Assembly (NCBI RefSeq): GCF_000620625.1
Contig: NZ_JIAW01000021.1
Coordinates: 83,434-147,433, forward strand
Source of the DNA: Mycobacterium sp. URHB0044
Lineage (GTDB): Bacteria; Actinomycetota; Actinomycetes; Mycobacteriales; Mycobacteriaceae
Direction: 5' to 3'
DNA length: 64,000 nt
Shown: piece after piece, positions 20,681 to 30,049 of the stretch
Position numbering within the stretch: the first letter of the stretch is position 1
Layout: each line of letters opens with the position of its first letter
Position numbers and translations under genes: made by a program
Notes under the pieces: model-generated
The model's input: the letters and a program-made list of their open reading frames with translations, nothing else
The model's database searches: none
What the model was told of the DNA's origin: nothing

Positions 20681-21937
20681 GTGAGTACGGACCGCAAGCG
20701 GATCGTTGTCGGCGTTGCTGGGGGCATCGCGGCCTACAAGGCGTGCTCGGTCGTCCGGCAGCTCACCGAAGCCGGCCACCACGTTCGCGTCGTTCCCACC
20801 GAATCGGCCCTGAAGTTCGTCGGCGCCGCCACCTTCGAGGCGTTGTCCGGGCATCCCGTCCGCACGGGAGTGTTCGAGGACGTCAACGAGGTTCCGCACG
20901 TCCGCATCGGCCAGGAAGCCGATCTCGTCGTTGTCGCCCCCGCCACCGCCGACCTGCTCGCACGCGCAGTGGCGGGCCGTGGCGACGACCTGCTGACCGC
21001 GACACTGCTGACCGCGCGATGTCCCGTGCTGTTCGCACCCGCGATGCACACCGAGATGTGGTTTCACCCGGCGACCGTCGACAACGTCGCGACGCTGCGC
21101 CGACGCGGGGCCGTGGTGCTCGAGCCGGCGTCCGGAAGGCTCACCGGCGCGGACAGCGGGGCAGGCAGGCTGCCTGAGGCCGAGGAGATCACCACCTTCG
21201 CCCAACTGCTCCTGGACCGCCCTGACGCCCTGCCGCACGATCTGGCCGGCGTGAAGGTCCTCGTCACCGCGGGAGGGACCAGGGAACCCATCGACCCCGT
21301 CCGCTTCATCGGCAACCGCAGTTCGGGCAAGCAGGGGTATGCGATGGCCCGCGTAGCTGCTCAGCGCGGTGCGGACGTCACGTTGATCGCCGGAAATACC
21401 GCCGGCCTCGTCGACCCGGCGGGCGTCGAGGTCGTGCACATCGGTTCGGCAAGCCAACTCCAGGACGCGGTGTCCAAGCACGCCCCCGACTCGAACGTGC
21501 TCGTGATGGCGGCCGCGGTCGCGGACTTCCGGCCTTCCCAGGTCGCGACCAGCAAGATCAAGAAGTCGGCCGACGCGTCCGCCGACGCGCCCACCATCGC
21601 CCTGACCCGCACCGACGACATCCTTGCCGGGACCGTCCGGGCACGCGCCGACGGACAGCTGCCCAACATGCGGGCGATCGTGGGTTTTGCCGCGGAAACC
21701 GGGGACGCCAACGGCGACGTGTTGTTCCACGCGCGCGCGAAACTTCAGCGCAAGGGCTGCGATCTGCTCGTCGTCAACGCCGTCGGCGAAGGCCGCGCCT
21801 TCGAGGTCGACAACAACGACGGATGGCTCTTGGCGGCCGACGGCAACGAAGCCGCATTGGAGCACGGTTCGAAGACTTTGATGTCCAGCCGTATCGTGGA
21901 CGCGATCGCCGACTTCCTCCGCAACCACGATGGGTGA
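20681..21937 (+). CDS. coaBC: Bifunctional phosphopantothenoylcysteine decarboxylase / synthetase
   Basis: A 418-aa two-domain enzyme of coenzyme A synthesis (also called dfp). The N-terminal CoaC flavoprotein domain has GVAGGIAAYKACSVVRQL, the PAT-type motif APATADLLARAVAG and APAMHTEMW. The C-terminal CoaB domain, from about residue 185, has VLVTAGGTREPIDPVRFIGNRSSGKQG, MAAAVADF and the KIKK dimer motif. It couples 4'-phosphopantothenate to cysteine using CTP, then decarboxylates the product. The GTG at 20681 is chosen because it gives the length known for the M. tuberculosis protein; a longer frame overlaps rpoZ. Confidence 0.96.
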   Translation: MSTDRKRIVVGVAGGIAAYKACSVVRQLTEAGHHVRVVPTESALKFVGAATFEALSGHPVRTGVFEDVNEVPHVRIGQEADLVVVAPATADLLARAVAGRGDDLLTATLLTARCPVLFAPAMHTEMWFHPATVDNVATLRRRGAVVLEPASGRLTGADSGAGRLPEAEEITTFAQLLLDRPDALPHDLAGVKVLVTAGGTREPIDPVRFIGNRSSGKQGYAMARVAAQRGADVTLIAGNTAGLVDPAGVEVVHIGSASQLQDAVSKHAPDSNVLVMAAAVADFRPSQVATSKIKKSADASADAPTIALTRTDDILAGTVRARADGQLPNMRAIVGFAAETGDANGDVLFHARAKLQRKGCDLLVVNAVGEGRAFEVDNNDGWLLAADGNEAALEHGSKTLMSSRIVDAIADFLRNHDG

Positions 21938-22012
21938 CGCTTTGCACTCGGCACGCTGCGTCTAAGGGTTGCGTGGGACGACGGCACGCGCTTGGCTGCA
22001 TCCGGGCACAGA

Positions 22013-22018
22013 TATGAT
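22013..22018 (+). promoter_or_regulatory. Probable -10 element of metK
   Basis: TATGAT at 22013-22018 is a close match to the SigA -10 consensus, 34 bp before the metK start. The -35 region is poor (TTGGCT at 21992-21997, 15-bp spacing). The stretch between coaBC and metK is locally AT-richer, as expected for a promoter. No S-adenosylmethionine riboswitch fold was recognised here. Confidence 0.45.
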
Positions 22019-22051
22019 TCGCATAACTAAGTTTCTGAAGGGAATGACACC

Positions 22052-23260
<1,209 letters not shown>

Positions 23261-23302
23261 GGACGTCGCTTCGCGGCGCGTCCGCAGCCGGATTCCAGCA
23301 GG

Positions 23303-24325
23303 ATGTTGGTCATGGAACACGTGACCTTCGTCCCGACCGTCGACCAGCTGGCCTACACGTTCGGCGGGGCGCCGGCGGTGCGGCGCATCAATCCGGGCAC
23401 GGTGCTGACGCTGTGGGCCGAGGATGCCTACGGCGGCAGGATCACCAGCACGGACGACGTCGCCAGCAGCGTCCTGCAAACCGACGATCTCAACCCTCAG
23501 ACCGGTCCGTTCTGGATCGAGGGCGCCGAGCCCGGGGATACGTTGGCGGTGCATCTGGTCGACCTGACGCCGGCGCGCAGCTGGGGTGCGTCGACGCTGA
23601 TCCCGTTCTTCGGCGGCCTCACCAGCGTTCCGGCCAGCCCGACGCTGCAGCCCGCGCTACCCGAGCGCACCTGGATCTACGAATACGATTCGGCCACGGA
23701 CACTTTGGGCTTCTCGGCGCAGGGAAGCAACTTCGAGCTGAGCCTGCCCGCCAATCCCATGCTCGGCACGGTGGGCGTGGCGCCGGCGCGCCGCGAGGTG
23801 CGCACCTCGCTGGTGCCGGATTACTTCGGCGGCAACATGGACACCCCCGAAATGGCGGCCGGCGCAACGTGTTATCTGCGGGTGAACGTCGAAGGGGCGC
23901 TGTTCTCGCTGGGCGACGGGCACTACCGCCAGGGTGAAGGCGAATCGTGTGGCACGGCAGTGGAAGGCGCGATGAACGTCACCGCGATCGTCGATCTGAT
24001 CAAGGGCGGTGGACCGGCCTGGCCGAGGATCGAGAACGACACCCACCTGATGTGCATCGGTTCCGGCCGGCCGCTCGAGGAGGCGTGGCGGGCCGGCCAG
24101 GTCGAGATGATCGGCTGGCTCGGCGAGCTCTACGGCCTCGACAGGCTCGACGCCTATCAGCTGCTGACCCAGATCTCACAGGTTCCCATCGCCAACGTGG
24201 TGGACACCAACTTCAGCGCCGTCACCAAGATCGACAAGCGACTGCTGCCGCGGGTGCAGGTCTATGGCGGAATGCACGACGAAATGCGTGGCACCGCAAA
24301 GAGTTTCGGCACCATCTCGTACTGA
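23303..24325 (+). CDS. Acetamidase/formamidase family protein
   Basis: A 340-aa member of the FmdA/AmdA family of zinc-dependent amidases hydrolysing formamide or acetamide to ammonia and the acid. Visible family blocks are the metal-site region FWIEGAEPGDTLAVHLVDL (~75-95), MLGTVGVAPARREV (~155-168), YFGGNMDTPEM, and LGDGHYRQGEGESCGTAVE (~205-225). The ATG at 23312 (MEHVTFVP) is an equally good start. It is convergent with the flavin monooxygenase gene (4 bp apart). Substrate specificity is unknown. Confidence 0.87.
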   Translation: MLVMEHVTFVPTVDQLAYTFGGAPAVRRINPGTVLTLWAEDAYGGRITSTDDVASSVLQTDDLNPQTGPFWIEGAEPGDTLAVHLVDLTPARSWGASTLIPFFGGLTSVPASPTLQPALPERTWIYEYDSATDTLGFSAQGSNFELSLPANPMLGTVGVAPARREVRTSLVPDYFGGNMDTPEMAAGATCYLRVNVEGALFSLGDGHYRQGEGESCGTAVEGAMNVTAIVDLIKGGGPAWPRIENDTHLMCIGSGRPLEEAWRAGQVEMIGWLGELYGLDRLDAYQLLTQISQVPIANVVDTNFSAVTKIDKRLLPRVQVYGGMHDEMRGTAKSFGTISY

Positions 24326-24329
24326 GACG

Positions 24330-25811
24330 CTATGCGGTGAACTCGTAGTCCTCGATCGGGAACCGGCGGCTGCGCCAGTAGGCCTGGACCGTGGTGGCGG
24401 GCCGCAGTGGCACGTCACCGTTCTGGTCGAAGTAGTAGCTGTTGGCCAGTTGGCAGCTGTCCTGCCAGAAGATCTGCCGGTGCCGTTTGCGCATCATCTC
24501 GGCGAAGTAGCGGTCGTTGGCTTCCTTGGACACCTCGACGCGGGTCGCGCCACGATCGGAGGCCCGGTCGAGGCACCGCACGATGTGGTGAGTCTGGGCC
24601 TCGATCAGCGCGAAGTAGGACGAGCCGACGTAGCCGTACGGCCCCATCACGGTGAAGAAGTTGGGAAACCCCGGCACGCTGACACCTTCATAGGCCTGCA
24701 GCCGCTGCTGCGCCCAAAACTGGCTCAGTGACCGGCCGTTGGCGCCGGTGACGGCGAAGGTGGGGACGCTGTCGACGTCCATCACCTTGAACCCGGTCGC
24801 CAGGATCAGCACGTCGACGTCGCGGGTGACGCCGTCCACGGTCGCCACTCCCGAACCGATCACCTTGTCGATCGGCTCGGTAACCAGCTCCACGTTGTCC
24901 CGGTTGTACGTCGAGAGATACGTGTTGTGGAAGCCGGGTCGCTTGCAGCCGACGGCGTACTGCGGTGTCAGCTTCTCGCGCACCACGGGGTCGTGCACCT
25001 CGCGGCGCAGATACGCCTTGCCGAGCCGCGCCGCCCGGTTCGCCAGCGGGAACACCGTGTAGTACTGCGCCGACAGCGGGAAGGTCAACTCGACATAGGC
25101 CTGGCTGATCAAGCGCTGAATCGCCTTGCCGCCGGGAAGGCGCATCGCCAAGCGCGCCGCGGCCGGTAACGGCACGTCCATCTTCGGGAAGCACCAGATC
25201 GGGGTGCGCTGAAACACCACGAGCCGCTCGACGATCGGTGCGATCTCCGGAATCACTTGGACCGCAGACGCGCCGGTGCCGATGATCGCCACTCGCTTGC
25301 CCCTGAGATCTTGGGAGTGGTCCCACCGGGCGGTGTGCATGGTGACACCCGCGAAGCCGTCGACGCCGTCGATGTCCGGCAGTTTGGGCAGCGTGAGGAC
25401 ACCGCTGGCGTTGATCAGGAACCGGGCCGTCATGGACGTACCGGAGTCCAGGTCGACCCGCCAGGTGGCGGATGCGTCATCGAACACCGCCGCGGTGACC
25501 TTGGTGGAGAACCGGATCTTCGGCCGCAGGCCGTACTTGGTGACGCAGTGGTCGGCGTAGGCCTTCAGCTCGTTTCCCGGCGCGTACGTGCGTGTCCAGT
25601 GCGGACTCTGCTCGAAGGAGAACTGGTAGGAGAACGACGGAATGTCCACGGCGATACCGGGATAGGTGTTCCAGTACCACGTTCCGCCTGGCTCCTCGCC
25701 GGCCTCGATGATCACGTAGTCGCCGAGTCCCGCCCGGTCGAGCTGGATGGCCGCGCCGATGCCGGCGAACCCGGCGCCGACGATGACGGTGTCGCAGTCG
25801 GGTTCCGTCAC
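24330..25811 (-). CDS. Flavin-containing Baeyer-Villiger-type monooxygenase
   Basis: A 493-aa flavoprotein. FAD-binding VGAGFAGIG is at residues 11-19 and NADPH-binding GTGASAVQ near 178. The type I Baeyer-Villiger fingerprint FxGxxxHxxxWD is complete (Phe153, Gly155, His159, Trp163, Asp164). Members insert oxygen next to a ketone. The start is GTG at 25811, supported by GGGAGA upstream and a GTGA overlap with the stop of the P450 gene. The long frame beginning at 26081 is rejected. It corresponds in position to Rv1393c. Confidence 0.92.
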   Translation of the reverse strand: MTEPDCDTVIVGAGFAGIGAAIQLDRAGLGDYVIIEAGEEPGGTWYWNTYPGIAVDIPSFSYQFSFEQSPHWTRTYAPGNELKAYADHCVTKYGLRPKIRFSTKVTAAVFDDASATWRVDLDSGTSMTARFLINASGVLTLPKLPDIDGVDGFAGVTMHTARWDHSQDLRGKRVAIIGTGASAVQVIPEIAPIVERLVVFQRTPIWCFPKMDVPLPAAARLAMRLPGGKAIQRLISQAYVELTFPLSAQYYTVFPLANRAARLGKAYLRREVHDPVVREKLTPQYAVGCKRPGFHNTYLSTYNRDNVELVTEPIDKVIGSGVATVDGVTRDVDVLILATGFKVMDVDSVPTFAVTGANGRSLSQFWAQQRLQAYEGVSVPGFPNFFTVMGPYGYVGSSYFALIEAQTHHIVRCLDRASDRGATRVEVSKEANDRYFAEMMRKRHRQIFWQDSCQLANSYYFDQNGDVPLRPATTVQAYWRSRRFPIEDYEFTA

Positions 25812-27187
25812 GGCGTCTCCCTTCTGTGTCCGACGACCTTGAGGCCATGTTTGGGTCGCAGCGTCAAGGTTGCCTCGAGTTCGACGGGATGGCCCGGCTG
25901 CAACTCGAAGGTGAATCGCCGGCTCATGATCGCCGTCATCAGCACCATCTCCATCAATGCGAAGCTCTGCCCGATGCAGATGCGTCGTCCGCCCCCGAAG
26001 GGAAGATAGGCCGACCGCGGGCGTTCCTTGGCCGCATCGCCGAGAAATCGCGCTGGGTCGAAGACTTCGGGGTCGGGCCACCAGCGCTCATCGTGGTGGA
26101 CCGCGTGCACGGGGATGAGCACCGTGGTCCCCGGGCGGATGTGGTGCTCGCCGATGGCGTCGTGCTCGACGGCCTCGCGGCCGATCATCCACACGGCGGA
26201 GAAGTAGCGCTGTGACTCCTGCACGCAGGCAGTGGTCCAGGGCAGCTGGGTCAAGTCGGTGGCAGTGGGCCGACGACCGCCGAGCACGTCGTCGATTTCG
26301 GCCAGCATCCGATTCCGCGCGTCCGGGTTCTGCGCCAGCAGGTACCACAGCCACGACATCGCATTCGCCGTGGTTTCGTGGCCGGCCAGCATGAAGGTCA
26401 GCGCCTCGTCGCGAACGCGCTTGCGCGGCCAGGTTCCGCCGTCGGCCGAGAACAGCACGTTGAGCAGGTCGGCGGATTCGGTCGGATGTGCCAGCCGGTC
26501 CTCGAGCACGTCGTTCACCGCGGCGTCCAAGGCCAGGGCGATCTTCTGCCCTTCCCGCAACGGCGGTGGTAGTGGGATGCCCGAGAACGTGCTCCACGTC
26601 ATTGCCTCGTAGACCGGCCGTGGCAGCAGTCCCAACAATCCGACTCGCGCTAGACGCTCGGTGCGTCGCAGGCCGCGCGTCGTCAAGTCCTTCATGCCGT
26701 GCACGATCGGGCCGAAGTCCTGACTGAACAGTGCGTTGGCGACGACTCGGAGCGTCGTCTCGACCATGGTCGTGTGCATGTCGAACGCGACGTCGTCACC
26801 CCGTTCGGCGAGTTCGGCAGCAACCCGCTCGATGGGGTCGATCATCAGGTCGACGAGTTCGTTGAGGTGCCGTCGCGCGAAGGTGGGGTTCAGGGTCGTC
26901 CGATGAGCGGCCCACGAGTCGCCCTCGTCGGTCAGCAAGTTGATGCCCGCGGCTGCCCGGATGGGCTCGTATTCGTTGGACTTGACGTAGCGGGTCCGTG
27001 CCGCGTGCAGCACGTGGTCGATGTACTCCGGGTGCGCGATCGACACGAAACGGCGTCCAGCGCAGCGGAATCGCGTGACGTCATGCCCGCGTGCCCTGGC
27101 GAGGAAGCCGCCGTCGGCGTCGAAGCCGACGGTGATCGCCTCGCGAGTCATGGTCCAGGTGTTCAGCCGTGCCGCTGGTGCCGCCAT
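25808..27187 (-). CDS. Cytochrome P450 (CYP132-like by position)
   Basis: A 459-aa P450. The oxygen-binding I-helix is MLAGHETTANAM (near residue 265), the ExxR motif is ESQR, and the heme ligand Cys404 lies in FGGGRRICIGQ. There is no membrane anchor, as for most bacterial P450s. The start is ATG at 27187; the larger frame upstream is a shadow over the AraC gene. It is translationally coupled to the flavin monooxygenase. In M. tuberculosis the same position holds cyp132 next to an AraC regulator; this looks like its ortholog, but family assignment needs an alignment. Substrate is unknown. Confidence 0.92.
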   Translation of the reverse strand: MAAPAARLNTWTMTREAITVGFDADGGFLARARGHDVTRFRCAGRRFVSIAHPEYIDHVLHAARTRYVKSNEYEPIRAAAGINLLTDEGDSWAAHRTTLNPTFARRHLNELVDLMIDPIERVAAELAERGDDVAFDMHTTMVETTLRVVANALFSQDFGPIVHGMKDLTTRGLRRTERLARVGLLGLLPRPVYEAMTWSTFSGIPLPPPLREGQKIALALDAAVNDVLEDRLAHPTESADLLNVLFSADGGTWPRKRVRDEALTFMLAGHETTANAMSWLWYLLAQNPDARNRMLAEIDDVLGGRRPTATDLTQLPWTTACVQESQRYFSAVWMIGREAVEHDAIGEHHIRPGTTVLIPVHAVHHDERWWPDPEVFDPARFLGDAAKERPRSAYLPFGGGRRICIGQSFALMEMVLMTAIMSRRFTFELQPGHPVELEATLTLRPKHGLKVVGHRRETP

Positions 27188-27259
27188 GAATCGAGCGTAT
27201 GCACGCGGCCGCCGATCCGGAATGGGACTATCGGACGGAGAGTTGGGAGTTTGGGACAG

Positions 27260-28294
27260 ATGGCGGCAACTGCGTGGGCCCCGAACCTGCGGCACCCGAT
27301 GTACGCGACCCGGCTCCTGTGCGAGGTCGCAAACGAGCGCGGGGTGTCGACGGACGACGTGCTGACCGGCACGGGCATCCGGGCGTCCGACGTGAACGAC
27401 CCCGAGGGGGTCGTCACGGCGTGGGACGAAATCGCGGTGGTACGCCGGCTCCTGACCCTGCTGCCGGACACCGTCGGCCTCGGCATCCAGGTGGGCACCA
27501 GATATCGGCTGACCCACCTGGGCTTGTTCGGTTTCGCCACGATGTCGTGCGCGACCTTGCGCGAACTCTTCGACGTCTCGATGCGTTACTTCTCGCTGAC
27601 GATGCTCAACATCGACGTGAAGTTGTTCGAGGGTCCCCAACACTGCTTGCTCGAACTGAACGACGACCATCTCCCCGCCGACGTGCGCGAGTTCTTCCTC
27701 GAGCGCGACGTCGCCAGCATCGTCACGACCGTCAGCGAGTTCGCGTTCCCGCTGGTCGCCTCCTACGCCGCGCAGGTGACGGCCGAGGTGGTTCTCGACA
27801 GGCGAGTGCTCGCCCCGCTTCTGGAAGTCCTTCCCGTCGAGAACGTTTCGTTCGAACGGGCACACAACCGGCTGCACATTCCGAAGGCGATGTTCGACGA
27901 ACCGTTGCCGCAGGCCGACCGGCACACCCTCGAAGTGTGCATCGCCCAATGCGACCTGCTGTTGCAGCGCAACGAGCAGCGCCGCGGGATCACGGCCGTG
28001 GTGCGGTCGAAGTTGTTCCGCGACACCGGTCGCTTCCCCGCGCTGCCCGACGTCGCGGCGGAACTCGACGTGCACCCGCGGACGCTTCGCCGTCAGCTCG
28101 CCGAAGAGGGCACGTCGTTTCGCGCACTGCTGAACGAAGCCCGTTCCGCGCTGGCCGTCGATCTGCTGTGCAACGTGGGACTCACCGTCGATGAAGTGTC
28201 AAAGCGGTTGGGCTACACCGATACCTCGACGTTCTGCCATGCATTCAAGCGTTGGCACGGTACGTCGCCGAGTGGGTTCGTGCGCGGCCGTTGA
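27260..28294 (+). CDS. AraC-family transcriptional regulator divergent from the P450 gene
   Basis: A 344-aa regulator. It has an N-terminal arabinose-binding-type domain (GTGIRASDVNDPEGVVTAWDEIAVVRRLL) and a C-terminal AraC helix-turn-helix from about residue 255 (FPALPDVAAELDVHPRTLRRQLAEEG...VDEVSKRLGYTDTSTFCHAFKRWHGTSP). The ATG at 27260 is used; upstream in-frame codons overlap the P450 gene. The 72-bp gap to the P450 start is a shared control region. The homologous M. tuberculosis Rv1395 is reported to act on its own and the cyp132 promoters, so the same arrangement is likely here. Confidence 0.9.
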   Translation: MAATAWAPNLRHPMYATRLLCEVANERGVSTDDVLTGTGIRASDVNDPEGVVTAWDEIAVVRRLLTLLPDTVGLGIQVGTRYRLTHLGLFGFATMSCATLRELFDVSMRYFSLTMLNIDVKLFEGPQHCLLELNDDHLPADVREFFLERDVASIVTTVSEFAFPLVASYAAQVTAEVVLDRRVLAPLLEVLPVENVSFERAHNRLHIPKAMFDEPLPQADRHTLEVCIAQCDLLLQRNEQRRGITAVVRSKLFRDTGRFPALPDVAAELDVHPRTLRRQLAEEGTSFRALLNEARSALAVDLLCNVGLTVDEVSKRLGYTDTSTFCHAFKRWHGTSPSGFVRGR

Positions 28295-28800
28295 GTGACG
28301 CGACTTATTTGCTAGGACCGTCGAGACCCGGGTGTTACCGTTGAAGTCATGACGATGTTGCGCGACGACTATTTGCTCGCCGGGATGCGGGACGCATCCA
28401 CGGTGGCTTTGTCGTGCGCAGGTGCCACCAGTGCCAACGCCGCCTTGCGGCGCGCGGAGCGTGGCGGCTTCAGTCAACCCAGGCTCTTCTGGCAATTATG
28501 CCGACTTTCCGCCCTCGCAGTGGGCCTGTGCTCCGGCCATAAGCAAGCGGCAGAAGAAAAATCTCATATATCTCTCAGCTTCGCTGTTCACCCTGCTCGG
28601 AACGTCGCCTGACATTCCGGTAGCTCGTTGCACCTAAATGCCTTGTAGTGCAACGAGTTACGCTGAATAATCCGCTCGACATCCCGCGCTTCGCGGAGCA
28701 TCATCATTCACAACAGCACGCCGGCCTGCCAGTGTGCTCGGGGCGTAGGCGAATGTCCTTCCCCCGTACGACCTTTGAGAACTACATAGTGGTGGCATCC
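28295..28800. other. Gene-poor left flank of the tRNA array
   Basis: This 506-bp stretch between the AraC gene and the first tRNA is locally AT-richer than the rest of the window. An 87-codon open frame (28349-28612) lacks a clear ribosome binding site and family resemblance, so it is not called. A 14-bp inverted repeat lies at 28620-28661 and a small hairpin CCGCG-CTT-CGCGG near 28684. It probably contains the left boundary and promoter of the array. Confidence 0.5.
28620..28661. repeat. 14-bp inverted repeat upstream of tRNA array
   Basis: GTAGCTCGTTGCAC (28620-28633) and GTGCAACGAGTTAC (28648-28661) are reverse complements except for one mismatch, separated by 14 nt. It may be an operator, a terminator for the AraC transcript without U-tract, or an end/attachment structure of the array element. 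Confidence 0.5.
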
Positions 28801-28888
28801 GCGCTCGTGGCGGAATTCTGGTAGACGCGCCCGGCCCAAACCCGGGTGCCCAGCAACGGGCGTGCAGGTTCGAGTCCTGCCGAGCGCA
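28801..28888 (+). tRNA. tRNA-Leu(CAA)
   Basis: Acceptor GCGCTCG/CGAGCGC with discriminator A, D-stem GCG/CGC, anticodon stem CCCGG/CCGGG, loop CCCAAAC with anticodon CAA, a long class II variable arm, and T-arm GCAGG/CCTGC with loop TTCGAGT. Position 33 is C instead of the near-universal U. No CCA is encoded. It reads UUG. Confidence 0.88.
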
Positions 28889-28902
28889 CTTCGTAATGCC
28901 AA

Positions 28903-28986
28903 GCGTCCGTGACGGAACTGGTAGACGTGCCGGATTCAGACTCCGGTGCCCGAACGGGCATGCAGGTTCGACTCCTGCCGGACGTA
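28903..28986 (+). tRNA. tRNA-Leu(CAG)
   Basis: Acceptor GCGTCCG/CGGACGT (first pair G-U), discriminator A, anticodon stem CCGGA/TCCGG, loop TTCAGAC giving anticodon CAG, a long variable arm, T-arm GCAGG/CCTGC with loop TTCGACT. It lies 14 bp after the first tRNA-Leu and is clearly a diverged relative of it. No CCA is encoded. It reads CUG. Confidence 0.9.
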
Positions 28987-28997
28987 CGCAACAACGT

Positions 28998-29070
28998 GGG
29001 CTGTTGGTGAAATCGTGTATCACTCTTGGCTTTTACCCATGAGTTCCGGGTTCGAGTCCCGGGCGGCCCA
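28998..29070 (+). tRNA. tRNA-Lys(TTT)
   Basis: Acceptor GGGCTGT/GCGGCCC, discriminator A, followed by encoded CCA (29071-29073). D-stem GTGA/TCAC, anticodon loop CTTTTAC with anticodon TTT, T-arm CCGGG/CCCGG. Oddities are a U28-U42 mismatch in the anticodon stem and a D-loop without the usual GG. It reads AAA and AAG. Confidence 0.85.
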
Positions 29071-29081
29071 CCACGATACCT

Positions 29082-29153
29082 GCGCCGTTAGCTGAGTTGG
29101 GATAGCACCAGATTCTTAATCTGGGGACGGGGGATCGAAACCCTCACGGCGCA
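29082..29153 (+). tRNA. tRNA-Lys(CTT)
   Basis: Acceptor GCGCCGT/ACGGCGC, discriminator A and encoded CCA. Anticodon stem CCAGA/TCTGG, loop TTCTTAA giving CTT. The T-loop is ATCGAAA, so the conserved T54 is replaced by A, an unusual change in a position important for the tertiary fold. It reads AAG. Confidence 0.87.
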
Positions 29154-29197
29154 CCACAGATTCAACAACCCGCGGCCGGAGCGGTGCCGCGTGACTG

Positions 29198-29271
29198 ACG
29201 GATGTAGCTCAACTGGGTAGAGCAGCGGTCTCCAAAGCCGCAGGTTGGCGGTTCGATTCCGTCCATCCGTG
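29198..29271 (+). tRNA. tRNA-Trp(CCA)
   Basis: Acceptor ACGGATG/CATCCGT with discriminator G, the bacterial tryptophan identity base. D-stem GCTC/GAGC, anticodon stem GCGGT/GCCGC, loop CTCCAAA with anticodon CCA, T-arm GGCGG/CCGTC, loop TTCGATT. The canonical fold is intact. No full CCA is encoded. Confidence 0.92.
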
Positions 29272-29302
29272 CCGGCCCCGCTCTGGTGCGAGGCCAACAC
29301 GA

Positions 29303-29376
29303 TGCGCGGTAGGACAGTTCGGCAGTCCGCCGGGCTCATAACCCGGAAGTCGCAGGTTCGAATCCTGCCCGCGCAA
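29303..29376 (+). tRNA. tRNA-Met(CAT)
   Basis: Acceptor TGCGCGG/CCGCGCA, discriminator A, encoded CCA. D-stem GGAC/GTCC, anticodon stem CCGGG/CCCGG, loop CTCATAA with anticodon CAT, T-arm GCAGG/CCTGC. The three G-C pairs in the anticodon stem recall initiator tRNA, but the paired U1-A72 argues for an elongator or a CAT tRNA modified to read AUA. Sequence alone cannot decide. The CCA overlaps the region just before the HNH gene. Confidence 0.9.
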
Positions 29377-29414
29377 CCATGCCCAGCGCCAACACGGAAA
29401 GGAGGTATGTGGCC

Positions 29415-29900
29415 ATGAGCATTCTGATGCACGACCTGAACGTCGACGTCTACAACGCCGACTACCGCGTACTGTCCCGGATTCCGTGGCAAGACGCGAT
29501 CCGGCTGATTCTGCGGGGTGCGGTGTACGTCATCGACCTCCACGATCCCGCGGTACGCATTCACGGCCCGTCGCTGGTCATCGAGCTACCAATGTCGGTT
29601 GCCCTGCGCGAATACGTGCACATTCCGCACGAGACCGACCTCCGGGTCACGCGCGACGGGGTGTTGCGCCGCGACGAGCGCGCATGCGCCTATTGCGGTC
29701 GGGCGGCCGACACCGTGGACCACGTCCTGCCGCGCTCCCGCGGCGGTGGGGACACCTGGTTCAACCTGGTGGCCGCATGCCAGGCCTGCAACGGCCTCAA
29801 GGGCAACCGCACACCGGGCGAGGCCGGGATGCGCTTGAGTCGTGAGCCATTCGAACCGAGGCAGCGCGACCGATTCCGGTGCCCGCCTCAGCTCGTGTGA
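29415..29900 (+). CDS. HNH endonuclease inside the tRNA array
   Basis: A 161-aa HNH endonuclease. The C-terminal zinc/HNH module is CAYCGRAADTVDHVLPRSRGG, then NLVAACQACN and KGNRTPGEAG, with the first metal-site Cys pair near residue 93 and the catalytic His in DHVLPRS near 105. The N-terminal part (LNVDVYNADYRVLSRIPWQDAIRLILRG) is the usual partner domain of this HNH family, common in phages and actinobacteria. The ATG at 29415 has AAAGGAGG 9 nt upstream; the ATG at 29379 overlaps the tRNA-Met CCA and is rejected. Its position within a tRNA array suggests a homing or mobile function; the target is unknown. Confidence 0.88.
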   Translation: MSILMHDLNVDVYNADYRVLSRIPWQDAIRLILRGAVYVIDLHDPAVRIHGPSLVIELPMSVALREYVHIPHETDLRVTRDGVLRRDERACAYCGRAADTVDHVLPRSRGGGDTWFNLVAACQACNGLKGNRTPGEAGMRLSREPFEPRQRDRFRCPPQLV

Positions 29901-29914
29901 ACGGTTGTACGAAG

Positions 29915-29944
29915 GCGGGCGGAGTACGGCAGTACTCCGCCCGC
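29915..29944 (+). terminator. Perfect 13-bp stem-loop after the HNH gene
   Basis: GCGGGCGGAGTAC (29915-29927), 4-nt loop, GTACTCCGCCCGC (29932-29944), starting 15 bp after the HNH stop. There is no strong U-tract, which is common for mycobacterial terminators. It could instead mark a processing site between the two halves of the array. Confidence 0.65.
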
Positions 29945-29962
29945 TTGCCCCGGTTGCTTCAG

Positions 29963-30034
29963 TCCCCGGTCGGTTAACCGGTAAACCGTCGGATTGTTAA
30001 TCCGTGACTGTAGGTTCGAGTCCTGCTCGGGGAG
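29963..30034 (+). tRNA. tRNA-Asn(GTT)
   Basis: Acceptor TCCCCGG/TCGGGGA with discriminator G. D-stem GGTT/AACC, anticodon loop TTGTTAA with anticodon GTT, T-arm GTAGG/CCTGC, loop TTCGAGT. A U27-U43 mismatch closes the anticodon stem. No CCA is encoded. Confidence 0.9.
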
Positions 30035-30049
30035 CGTTCGAGATGCCAA

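Noticed and set aside
21938..22051. S-adenosylmethionine riboswitch before metK
   Set aside because: The gap is only 114 bp and shows a promoter-like -10; no SAM aptamer-type pairing could be drawn.
24330..26081. Longer start for the Baeyer-Villiger monooxygenase
   Set aside because: The N-terminal extension overlaps the P450 gene in another frame; the GTG at 25811 has a ribosome binding site and a GTGA overlap.
28349..28612. 87-codon open frame left of the tRNA array
   Set aside because: No clear ribosome binding site, no family resemblance, and composition that changes midway; not called as a gene.
29154..29197. Additional tRNA between tRNA-Lys(CTT) and tRNA-Trp
   Set aside because: No acceptor or T-arm pairing could be found in this 44-bp spacer.
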